A DNA stretch of 64,000 nt, taken from assembly GCA_033344775.1 (NCBI GenBank), contig JAWPMT010000004.1, positions 682,001-746,000 of the forward strand, given 5' to 3'. A program made the position numbers and the translations under genes. Of the stretch, positions 42,626 through 50,833 are shown in pieces (position 1 is the stretch's first letter; each line of letters begins with the position of its first letter). The notes under the pieces are model-generated. The model ran no database searches and was not told the origin of the DNA. It worked only from the letters and a program-made list of their open reading frames with translations. This DNA is from Cytophagales bacterium (GTDB lineage: Bacteria > Bacteroidota > Bacteroidia > Cytophagales > Cyclobacteriaceae).

Positions 42626-43012
42626 ATGAGTAATCAGGAAGTCAATATGGACAGTGGTCAAGAGTCTAAAAAGTCAAGGAAAGAGTTGGAAGAAGAGGAA
42701 CTTCAAAAAAAAATTCAAATGTGGAGCCAGCAAATGACTAGTGTTCAACTCTGGAAGTTTATGAACAGTGAAAATTTCAAAGTAGCTGTTGACAAGATTA
42801 TGCAAAACCTTTCTGGAGTAAGAAAAACAATACTATACACTTACTTATTTGATATAGTCTTAGTATTTGTTTTGCTCGGTTCTGTCGTTCTAATGGGCTA
42901 TTCTAAAATTTTAGACAGTGTAACGGTTGGTACATTGGTTGGAGCCATAATTGGTTACGCCTTTAGGCAGGTTTCGGCAAGATTAACGTTCAGGCTTTTC
43001 ATCCTCCTGTAG
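42626..43012 (+). CDS. Small two-helix membrane protein beside the nuclease genes
   Basis: The 128-aa protein has a charged, coiled-coil-like N-terminus (KSRKELEEEELQKKIQMWSQQM) and two predicted membrane helices (YLFDIVLVFVLLGSVVLM; VTVGTLVGAIIGYAF). I do not recognise the family. It lies 79 bp from the divergent SEC-C gene and 43 bp before the NACHT gene, so it may be a membrane effector or an anchor in the same cassette. The sequence itself shows no enzyme motif. Confidence 0.7.
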   Translation: MSNQEVNMDSGQESKKSRKELEEEELQKKIQMWSQQMTSVQLWKFMNSENFKVAVDKIMQNLSGVRKTILYTYLFDIVLVFVLLGSVVLMGYSKILDSVTVGTLVGAIIGYAFRQVSARLTFRLFILL

Positions 43013-43055
43013 GGGCTCGGTTCTATCATCCATTTGAATATTGAGGGTAATTGAA

Positions 43056-46000
43056 ATGAAGAATGCGTATATCGGATATACATATCAGCACCTAGTCGCT
43101 CAACTCATACTAGCCATAATGGATGTAGAAAGGATTCTAGACACTATTGAAATAGAATCGGATGTTGATCACAATTTTGATGACATAACCATAATCTCTG
43201 GAGAGGAAAAACTCAACTGCCAAATTAAGGATATAGATCCTATTTCGTTTAAGGATGTGATAATCCAAGACAATGAGATTATCATTAAAAAAACAAAGCA
43301 TAAATTATCTGAAGGAACAAATATTTTATTCTTTAAGAATATTGAAATAGCCCCGAACAATTCTGTACTTGGCATTCCTTCATATTCTAAGGGAAACCTT
43401 CATTTCGTTTCTATCAACAGACAATCCATCGAAGAAAGGATTAAGACTCTCTACCCAAATAATTATTCTAGATTCTTTGACATACGTTCATTCTTTCATG
43501 AAAAGCTTGATCTCCGCCGGTTGAAAATCAATAAAGAGGAATTACCCACTATCAATGTCTTTTTGACTGAACTTGTAGAAGAATCTATTGCGACGGGTTT
43601 ACAAATATTGGAATTCGACCGAATTCTATTGATTGAAGGAAAACCAGGAGTAGGCAAGAGTCATTTAGTTAATGAAATAAAAGAACGATTCTCCAAGAAT
43701 GTTCTTTACAGATTCTGGGTCTCAAATCAGGATAAATATTATCGCGATAGACTTCTATTTGCCAACTTTCTTTTTGACTTATCAAAAAAACTATTTGGTG
43801 ATTTAGTAGTAAGAGACGAAAAAAAGATAATTGACGAAATTGAATCAAAACAATACTTGCTCCTTATCGATGGACTTGATCATGTGGAAAATTACAATCC
43901 TCAAGATTTAGAACTGTTCATAAAATTCATCTCAAAAGCCAAGGTCCAATGTAGGGTAATTGTCTTGTCTCGTCCCCTAGCAAAGAAGCTCCCTTGGAAA
44001 AAGCAACTTTTGAAAAATTGGAATAAAACCCAAACTAATAAAGTGCTTGAAAAGCTTTACCATATAGAAAGCTATCGTGTTACTTCAGACATTTATAAGA
44101 TTACCGATGGTTACCCAATACTAGTAAGGTATGTAGCTGAGAGTTATAAATTAAATGGTGCCGTACCTAAGCTTTCCAAACTTGCCAGTGTAAATGATTA
44201 CTACTCCGAATTAGTAAATAATCAAAAGAGCAAAAGGTCTCTGGGTCTTTTTCTTTGTTCTAGTTCATTCTACATGAAAAGTGAGATAGCGCTATTCTTA
44301 GAAAAGGAGGCTTCAAGTTATGTGAATGAGTTTATCGAGGAACATCCATATCTCTTCGAAATAAAACTCAATCGAATTTCACTATTTCATGATAGTTTCA
44401 ATACGTTTCTTCTATCTGAAGGAATTGACATCTCACAGTTAGAGAATCAAGTAAAAGATCTAGTTGTAGCATCAGTGCTACGTCTCGAAAAGAAATTTCT
44501 TTCTCGGTTTGATTCATTCAAAATAGATAAAACGTCGATTAAGGAAGTCGTTACGCTTTATTCAAGAGTTGACATATTTAATAAGTTGATTCAAGAGGTA
44601 GTTGATTTTGAGGTGATACCTGACTTTTATGAATCATTGAGGGAGTTGTTAATTGAAATTAGCCCCTACGATCTAGAGCCAAACAACTACTTTGATCTAA
44701 GTATCATATTAAACCTTGTTAGTAGATATACTTGGGTCTTCGATATTGATGAGTTCCTTTATACATACACCAAAGCCGTCTTGTTCAATGGGTATTCAGA
44801 AGAGCAGATAACGAGTTCGGGATATCTATTTGGTATGGTTTATTTCGTTAAAACTAGAGACTTGAGTTTGCTGAAAAGAGTTTCTTCTGAGGATATGAGA
44901 GATTTAGAATCTTTTGAAGATAGGTTTTTCGACAGCATAGATGAAGAAGAATTTTTCTTTGAAAATCACAGGGAAGCACTAACTAAAGAACAGGTTGACA
45001 AAATTCTTAATGACAAGTTAAATTTTCATCCGGATAATATTGTCTACTTACTTGAAAACGTCTATTCCCATAAAGTTTTGGGGAGACAGTTTTCTTCACT
45101 TTACAGAAGCATTTCAAAATTTATGGATGGGGAGACTTCCGAGGCAGTGGAAACCTTTGAGAGTTTATTAAAAAGCTATGGGTTTTCACACTGGTCTGCT
45201 CATCACTATTTGATGTCAGCGCAACGAAATATTCTTGCAAAAGGTAAGCGCAAAGAAGACAATATCTTCCTGAGCTTATCATTTCCCGAGCTGATATTAA
45301 GTGCTCGAGAACTAGATTCTTTTGATTCGTGGCGTGAGATTTTGGCTTTTATTCGATTATCTGTTTACGACAAAAGAAAAATCGAAATTCAGAGGATAGT
45401 GTTATTTCTAAATAAATACTACAGCCGAAAAGACTATTGCCTCATAAGTATCTATGCAGCATTAAATGTTTTTGAGTCTCTGGGACTTTTTGAAATGGTG
45501 CATTCTGTCAAACTCATCACAAGAATCCAAGAGAGATCGGAAAAGGGATATAAAGGATTGCTTTTAGATTTTATTGAACAATATGCTCCTAAGAAAATCA
45601 TCCCTTTCCTTGAAGAAAATTTTGACATTCATCAATTACATGTGAATTGGTTTTTGTTATCACCTATATACATAAACGAATTTTCTAAAGACATCTTTTT
45701 TGCCGGAACGGAATATTCTTTGAGACCATATAGCAGTCATAACAGCATCAGGATTGAAGAAATAATCAATGTTCTAAATTCTTCCTGGTCTGAAACAATC
45801 GTGAGAGTTTTAGTCATGAGAAATTTTTCAGTGCGTGTAGCTGACTCTGATATAGCCAATATTGAATTATTGAAGACCTTGGGTGTGCCTTATGAAGTCA
45901 ACAAAGAAGATAAGTCATACAAAACAAGTGAATTGGAAAATTTCAACAACGGCATATTAAACAAAAGAAACTCTAACTACATCCAGAAAAACAACTTGGC

Positions 46001-46286
46001 ACCTGAAGAAGTAGCATCATATTCAGACGGATACCATTCTGCTTTAGGAGAACTGAGCTTGTTCCAGTCATTTAAGTCCGAGCAAATAAGTGAAAAAATT
46101 CAAGTAATCTTATACGAGGCAATGACTGGTAAAATTAGAAGTATAAACGCATTTTACGATCTGTATCACTATGTGGGACATTCGATCAAATTAATTAATG
46201 ATCATTGCGAAGAATACGATAGTGATGCTTTATTCAAAAGCTTCGAATACTATTTAAAGGTATTGATGATTTCTGAATCTAATTAA
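43056..46286 (+). CDS. STAND/NACHT NTPase with N-terminal nuclease-like domain, putative defence protein
   Basis: From ATG 43056 (an upstream TTG at 43041 is less likely) the product is 1076 aa. The N-terminus (YIGYTYQHLVAQLILAI, IEIESDVDHNFDDI, LNCQIKD) fits a PD-(D/E)XK/Cap4-type DNA nuclease, with E, D and QxK spaced as expected. A NACHT-like NTPase follows: Walker A GKPGVGKS (residues 195-202) and Walker B LLLIDGLDHV (about 272). The rest is probable helical repeats that could sense a phage product. This layout matches Avs-type immune proteins in principle. Codon use is AT-rich, about one third GC in sampled lines. Confidence 0.75.
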   Translation: MKNAYIGYTYQHLVAQLILAIMDVERILDTIEIESDVDHNFDDITIISGEEKLNCQIKDIDPISFKDVIIQDNEIIIKKTKHKLSEGTNILFFKNIEIAPNNSVLGIPSYSKGNLHFVSINRQSIEERIKTLYPNNYSRFFDIRSFFHEKLDLRRLKINKEELPTINVFLTELVEESIATGLQILEFDRILLIEGKPGVGKSHLVNEIKERFSKNVLYRFWVSNQDKYYRDRLLFANFLFDLSKKLFGDLVVRDEKKIIDEIESKQYLLLIDGLDHVENYNPQDLELFIKFISKAKVQCRVIVLSRPLAKKLPWKKQLLKNWNKTQTNKVLEKLYHIESYRVTSDIYKITDGYPILVRYVAESYKLNGAVPKLSKLASVNDYYSELVNNQKSKRSLGLFLCSSSFYMKSEIALFLEKEASSYVNEFIEEHPYLFEIKLNRISLFHDSFNTFLLSEGIDISQLENQVKDLVVASVLRLEKKFLSRFDSFKIDKTSIKEVVTLYSRVDIFNKLIQEVVDFEVIPDFYESLRELLIEISPYDLEPNNYFDLSIILNLVSRYTWVFDIDEFLYTYTKAVLFNGYSEEQITSSGYLFGMVYFVKTRDLSLLKRVSSEDMRDLESFEDRFFDSIDEEEFFFENHREALTKEQVDKILNDKLNFHPDNIVYLLENVYSHKVLGRQFSSLYRSISKFMDGETSEAVETFESLLKSYGFSHWSAHHYLMSAQRNILAKGKRKEDNIFLSLSFPELILSARELDSFDSWREILAFIRLSVYDKRKIEIQRIVLFLNKYYSRKDYCLISIYAALNVFESLGLFEMVHSVKLITRIQERSEKGYKGLLLDFIEQYAPKKIIPFLEENFDIHQLHVNWFLLSPIYINEFSKDIFFAGTEYSLRPYSSHNSIRIEEIINVLNSSWSETIVRVLVMRNFSVRVADSDIANIELLKTLGVPYEVNKEDKSYKTSELENFNNGILNKRNSNYIQKNNLAPEEVASYSDGYHSALGELSLFQSFKSEQISEKIQVILYEAMTGKIRSINAFYDLYHYVGHSIKLINDHCEEYDSDALFKSFEYYLKVLMISESN

Positions 46287-46291
46287 GCTTA

Positions 46292-47593
46292 TCAATTAAA
46301 CACATTTTTGAATTTCTCGAATTCAAAATCAGGCATTCGATTTTCGATATGCTGCTTCAATAACTTATGATCTTCTTTTGCCTTTTTCCTATCATATACC
46401 TGATTGTTATTATTCGCTCCTTCACAAAGCTCAATCAATTGTTTATCTGTAAGTTGTTTTAGGAAAGGCGAAACAATTGATGAAAAAACTTTGTCTCCAT
46501 CATTATAGTGCTTTACAAATGAATATCTCCAAACAATAAATTCGCTTACTTCCTCATGATATCCCTTGGAAAGTCCAATTGTCAGGACCTTGAAATAGAC
46601 TTGCCCTCTTGGGTCGTTGGTGAAAATATCTGGAAAATTCAGTGTATTTATTGACTTAATCTTATCAAGATGGTCTTTGTATGATGCCGACAAAAACCAT
46701 GCATACGCATATTCATCGGGTGCGTTTTTACTCCGGTTAATTATGTACTGCTTAACATCATCACGATAGTTATCGTAAAGAAATTCATTTTCAGCTGTAA
46801 ACCTTATTAAGAGATTTATAGTATCCGGAGAGTCCAATATATGGTAGAAATGATCAGGTTCTTGATCGATTTTTGAAATACAAAGCTTGGGATTCCTATT
46901 GTAAAGGATATATAAGAATCTGAAATTGATAAATCTATTCTTGATGCATTCTTCGTCATCAAGCCGGAAAACAAATTTCCATAAATCTCTAAATATCTGT
47001 ACTTCCGCAGTATCTGTAAGTTTTTCTAAATACTTTGAAACTAGATATTTTTTCATGCTTTCATCATCGAATAAGACCTGAGCTTTATCAGAAATATCAC
47101 TTAATACTGCTGGTAAAATCTTCTTGGACAGTAAAGGTGGCTTTGAGAAAATTGACTCAATCATGTTCCTTATATGTGAGGCCACCGTCTCCGGGTTTGG
47201 AGTGTACAGCTTATCTTCCTTGTTAAGGACTGGGTGGGCACATAGATGTCTATCGTTTCTTAAGGCTTGAATATGAGCTTTATCAACATTGTCTAATAGA
47301 TTGGTTCTGTTCAGAATCTCTTCAACAAGGTCTTTTTCCCAATCAGGGTTAGTTGGGTTAGAATCTTGGGTCTCTTTAATTTTCGATAGAATTTCTTTTG
47401 CAACCTGATCATTATATATGTCTACTAAAAATTCCAGCTTAAATAATAGATCGGATATTACAACTGAATACAATGTAACCACAGCTGCTCTGTTGTTGCC
47501 ATTATAATATGAACTACTTACCTCTCGAAAATATTCTTTAGTCTTATCGGAATGGAATAGGTTGATAGAGTTTTCTATGTTATAATCCTTCAT
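46292..47593 (-). CDS. HEPN-like protein of unknown function in the defence cassette
   Basis: The 433-aa protein is mainly helical. Residues 112-120 read RNDRHLCAH, which contains the Rx4H motif (R115, H120) of HEPN ribonucleases. The preceding helix (NNRAAVVTLYSVVISDLLFKLEFL) also fits an ApeA/Abi-type HEPN. The remaining 300 residues are unrecognised. It converges on the NACHT gene with a 5-bp gap, so the two could form one functional cassette. RNase activity is inferred from the motif only. Confidence 0.65.
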   Translation of the reverse strand: MKDYNIENSINLFHSDKTKEYFREVSSSYYNGNNRAAVVTLYSVVISDLLFKLEFLVDIYNDQVAKEILSKIKETQDSNPTNPDWEKDLVEEILNRTNLLDNVDKAHIQALRNDRHLCAHPVLNKEDKLYTPNPETVASHIRNMIESIFSKPPLLSKKILPAVLSDISDKAQVLFDDESMKKYLVSKYLEKLTDTAEVQIFRDLWKFVFRLDDEECIKNRFINFRFLYILYNRNPKLCISKIDQEPDHFYHILDSPDTINLLIRFTAENEFLYDNYRDDVKQYIINRSKNAPDEYAYAWFLSASYKDHLDKIKSINTLNFPDIFTNDPRGQVYFKVLTIGLSKGYHEEVSEFIVWRYSFVKHYNDGDKVFSSIVSPFLKQLTDKQLIELCEGANNNNQVYDRKKAKEDHKLLKQHIENRMPDFEFEKFKNVFN

Positions 47594-47738
47594 TCATGAA
47601 ATCTTTTATTATCAATAACTCCAACAACACAGAATTCTTCGAAATATTCATTTCTTTCGTCAAACTTATTTTGACTCAAAAACTGGATATTAACTACTCT
47701 TCTTTCGTTAAAAATTCCCTTGTTTAGAGGCCACTAAA

Positions 47739-47927
47739 TTGAGAGTTTTCTTCTTAAAAAGAAGCCTTAAAACGATAAGTATTTACTTGTGCACTTTTGA
47801 TAAGAGTACTGATAATAGTAGTGATACAACTACTGATACAAGTGGTGAAAGAGTACTGCGACCTTCTATAAACAGTATAAACATTACAAACATCTTAAAC
47901 AAAAAAAGTTTTATGAAAAAAATTTGA
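47739..47927 (+). pseudogene. Possible remnant of a second winged-helix replication-type gene
   Basis: A frame from 47739 ends in a low-complexity tail (KSTDNSSDTTTDTSGERVLR, then a PSINSINITN stretch). This resembles the Ser/Thr/Asn-rich C-termini of winged-helix proteins like the one at 37709, but no winged helix precedes it. It may mark the scar where the defence cassette was inserted. The call is tentative; the rest of 47594-47940 has no gene I can support. Confidence 0.3.
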
Positions 47928-47949
47928 CTTCAAGGCACTTAACGCAACT

Positions 47950-49200
47950 AGGCGAAGAGAGCAGGCCTGCAACCGGTGTTTATTAAATAGGCTCTAAGAG
48001 GTATGTTAAATAGGTGAATATTTCTTTCCAATTTTTTCTTTTTTGGGCGTCTCCTTTCAGGCCGGGCTATCCACAGTGCACGGCACTTTGTTCCTATCCC
48101 TGACGCGACGATTTCTACGGGGGAACCGCACCCTTTTGCTGCGCTCCTACGCTCAGGCAAACCTCGGCCTGCGGTACTGTGGCTCCTCGGCGGCTCACGC
48201 ACAGCAAAAGCGTGCTCTGTACCTGCTCCTTTGATTATGCAATGCACCTAAGGCCAAGCAAGAGATCTGTAGCTGGAAGCCTCCAGAAATTCAATGGAAG
48301 GCACTCATTTGTTTGATAACTGCAAAGACTTAGCAACTGCTCCTAACAATCCTCTCCAGAACACTTGCTTTTTGGCCTTTAAGCTTATTCCCCTGGTGAC
48401 CTGCTTCAAGGCCCGCACCCATTCCCTGTGCTTCCAATACCAGCCCCAGTCTGCGGTACTGTAGCTCCTCACCGGCCAGCGCACAACGAATGCGTGCTTG
48501 TTCGTCTTCCTTTCTTTATTCCTCCATTTCATAGGGTCCGGCAAGAGATCCGCAGTGGCCGCTAACCCTCCCGATAAATCGGGTCAACCCTATTGGGCCA
48601 CTCCGCAACACTTGCCTATTCCTGCACACCAATGGAGGAGCTACAAAAGGCGGGTTTCGCAGGTAAAGCGGCGTGGCGCACCGGTTGCCCTGCAGGTTTC
48701 ACGCCAGACTAGCCAGAGCCTATTCCATTAAGGTTCTATTTCAAAGGCATTCCATACACACTGGCTCCCTTTCAGGTCTTCGTGTCTGTCATACAACCTG
48801 CTTTGGGCTGTCCTATGCGCCACAGCAGTTACCCTGGCCACTTTAGCCCCTTTCCCGCTAACGCGCAAATCCATTACCCAGGCGCTAGTGTCCAGCCACT
48901 GCTCTAGTTAATGCGAGCCTGCGGACTCGGGCAGTACCGTATCAGCCCCACTTGGCCAACGCTTGACCAAAGCTGCCACGCACTCCCAGGCGGCTTTCAG
49001 CCTCCTTCTGGTAGGCTGCCCTCATACTCGCTTACGGCTCGCCGCACAGTCGGACCGCAACCCACTCCATTGCATTCCGTTCATTGCAGCCGCTTTCCGT
49101 CCGCACTTTTACCTGCCGTTAGGAAGGCTGAAGGCTCTTTTACCTGCACTAAAGATGATGATTAAGGCACCCACCCAACCCACCCTTTGGTTAGGTTCAT
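47950..49200. other. GC-rich, internally repeated, apparently noncoding region
   Basis: Sampled lines are 60-65% GC (48661-48720: 39 of 60; 49021-49080: 36 of 60), against about 33% just to the left. Short ORFs on both strands have no consistent protein. Two units share CTGCGGTACTGT (48169 and 48451), GCGTGCT and GCAAGAGATC about 280 bp apart. Hairpins such as CCCGA-TAAA-TCGGG near 48570 are present. It could be a large structured RNA or a decayed repeat array. The minus strand is purine-rich, so a transcript would fit better there, downstream of the DUF6266 genes. Confidence 0.5.
48045..48100. repeat. GGGCGTCTCC-type dispersed element, copy 2
   Basis: GGGCGTCTCCTTTCAGGCCG followed by TTCCTATCC parallels 11411-11500, including the preceding T run. 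It opens the GC-rich region. I have seen GGGCGT...CGGGCT...TCCCTAACGC-like repeats in other Bacteroidota, but I cannot name them. Confidence 0.5.
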
Positions 49201-49348
49201 CCTCAGAGTTTATTTCCTAAGAATAGTTGAGACTTATTAAAGCTTAGATCGACAGATTGGAAGTTGTTTTCTCATTAGGATAGGAATTCTCTCCAAGTAA
49301 AAAAATCCATCAAAGTTAAGGGGGCTCCCGCTTGGCTCTCCCGCAATT

Positions 49349-49412
49349 AAAAAAGCAAGGCGAAAGCGCAGGTTTTCTATTTCCTTTTTGGCGCGCTTTG
49401 CCTTGCTTTTTT
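49349..49412. terminator. Large inverted repeat, probable bidirectional terminator
   Basis: 49349-49369 (six A, then GCAAGGCGAAAGCGC) and 49393-49412 (GCGCTTTGCCTTGC, then six T) are complementary apart from one bulge, separated by about 23 nt. Poly-T and poly-A runs flank it for another 80 bp. A lysine-rich ORF across it (49237-49518, minus) is low-complexity and rejected. It may end transcription from the DUF6266 unit. Confidence 0.6.
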
Positions 49413-49518
49413 CCTCCACCCCCTTTTTGATCGATTTTCTTTTTTCCCTTTTTCTTTTTGAAATAAATAGGCTTTCGTTTTTTCTTTCGGGGCGCGTAGC
49501 CTTTTCTTTTGGAGTCAA

Positions 49519-49707
49519 TCACTTAAGTCTTGACCTGGCCAGGGCTACAATCCACTTCAAAAACATCGAAACGAAAAAACTGACTGTTGCGCCAATCATG
49601 GCCAGGACGATTGTTCTACCAACATCATGAAGATGAAGCGAAGGGATAATCGAAAGGACTGTCCCTCCGAATATCCCCGCCTTTGATCGATACTGACTGA
49701 ACATCAT
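49519..49707 (-). CDS. Small membrane protein paired with DUF6266
   Basis: The 62-aa protein has two hydrophobic stretches (AGIFGGTVLSIIPSLHL; TIVLAMIGATVSFFVSMFL) and a basic end (KWIVALARSRLK). Its ATG overlaps the stop of the DUF6266 gene by one base (TAATG), indicating translational coupling. I recall small membrane proteins in this position on other Bacteroidota islands but no function. A holin-like or anchoring role would be a guess. Confidence 0.6.
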   Translation of the reverse strand: MMFSQYRSKAGIFGGTVLSIIPSLHLHDVGRTIVLAMIGATVSFFVSMFLKWIVALARSRLK

Positions 49708-50492
49708 TATGCATCAGGTGCCGGATCCGCCACTTCTGGCGCTTCATCAATCGCTATGATGGTCAAAGGATTGTAAGACCCACTCTTCAACGGATACATG
49801 ATTCCATTGACTTCCTGGAGAAAGTCCAGGCCTAAGACCAGGAACATGTCCAACTCGCTATTGGCAGTAGTCGGAACATTGAAATCAGCGGCCGCTTCAG
49901 TCTGAGGACCAAGCTCAATCTCAGGGCTTGCGACCTGATTGAACAAGAAGCTTTCATTTTCGAAATCAATCTCTGCAGCTGCGACCAGGAACTTGAAGTG
50001 AGTTGCCCCGGAGGGAAACGCCACGGTATTACCTGGAATGAACTCCGGAATCTGAACGCCCATGCTGCCAGCTGCCCGATCTACAACCGGATCATACTGC
50101 GCATACAAAGTAGAGCTCAACTTGCCCTCGATGTTGAAATCAAAGCCATTCAGAATATTGAGATCACCTGCAGTCACTTGACGCTCACCTCGAGCATTGG
50201 TGACATCAGTCTTAATCACCCGAAGAATCTCCCTGGTCAACCTACTCGTCACCTTGGAGTCAGATGCGTTTTGGATCAATAACCTGAAGGCATTTCGAAT
50301 GATCCGACCTGCTTTACCTGCCCGGCCAAACTCAGAGCCGTTTTCACGGGTCCGCTGAAAGGCTGGATCGTTCTTGATACGATCTGCATCAACCCCGCCT
50401 TTCTCCCTGGCCAGATAGCCGTCTTTGCTTTTGTAGAAGGACACATCCCCGATGGTTCCCTCTAGTTTAATGATTCCTTTTTGTCGTGCCAT
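49707..50492 (-). CDS. DUF6266 family protein
   Basis: From ATG 50492 the product is about 261 aa and starts MARQKGIIKLEGTIGDVSFY followed by KSKDGYLAREKGGV, the hallmark beginning of DUF6266 proteins common on Bacteroidota mobile elements. The rest appears to be beta-rich, with two similar halves (TSRLTREILRVIK; TLYAQYDPVVDR). An in-frame start at 50531 would add 13 unlikely residues. It is coupled to the small membrane gene downstream. The function of the family is unknown, and I make no claim. Confidence 0.8.
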   Translation of the reverse strand: MARQKGIIKLEGTIGDVSFYKSKDGYLAREKGGVDADRIKNDPAFQRTRENGSEFGRAGKAGRIIRNAFRLLIQNASDSKVTSRLTREILRVIKTDVTNARGERQVTAGDLNILNGFDFNIEGKLSSTLYAQYDPVVDRAAGSMGVQIPEFIPGNTVAFPSGATHFKFLVAAAEIDFENESFLFNQVASPEIELGPQTEAAADFNVPTTANSELDMFLVLGLDFLQEVNGIMYPLKSGSYNPLTIIAIDEAPEVADPAPDA

Positions 50493-50638
50493 AAAACTTA
50501 AAAAATTTGGTTTACGGCTGAAAAAACGCATATTTAACCTATAGCAGATACAGCGAGTTTCCGGCTTTGATAGCTATTGGTACTTATTGCCGAACATGCC
50601 TCCTGGAAAGAGTATGGATAAAGCATGACAACTAAGAA

Positions 50639-50833
50639 ATGAGGTTAAAACGAATCATAATCTATCCCAAGGACATCCAGCGCATTACTGGCAAAAGTGA
50701 GCGTTACGGGAGGCTTATGCTTCAAAGAATCAGAAAGCAACTAAAAAAAGAGGATCACCAGCTGGTGACCCTTCGTGAGTTCTCTGAATTTACCGGGATT
50801 GATATGGAGGAGGTAAGAGATTTTATTGATTGA
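50639..50833 (+). CDS. Small HTH-like protein next to the integrase
   Basis: The 64-aa basic protein begins MRLKRIIIYPKDIQRITGKS and continues ERYGRLMLQRIRKQLKKEDHQLVTLREFSEFTGI, which fits a short helix-turn-helix. Comparable proteins recur beside integrases on Bacteroidota islands. Its 3' end overlaps the 3' end of the integrase gene on the opposite strand by 11 bp. It may be a recombination directionality factor or regulator; this is unproven. Confidence 0.75.
   Translation: MRLKRIIIYPKDIQRITGKSERYGRLMLQRIRKQLKKEDHQLVTLREFSEFTGIDMEEVRDFID

Noticed and set aside
48043-49220. Several 60-85-aa ORFs in the GC-rich region, both strands
   Set aside because: None has a consistent start, domain or codon bias, and they change frame across the repeated units.
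49237-49518. Lysine/glutamate-rich 93-aa minus-strand ORF
   Set aside because: Arises from homopolymer runs and the inverted repeat; low complexity, no homology pattern, and a second frame gives a similar product.
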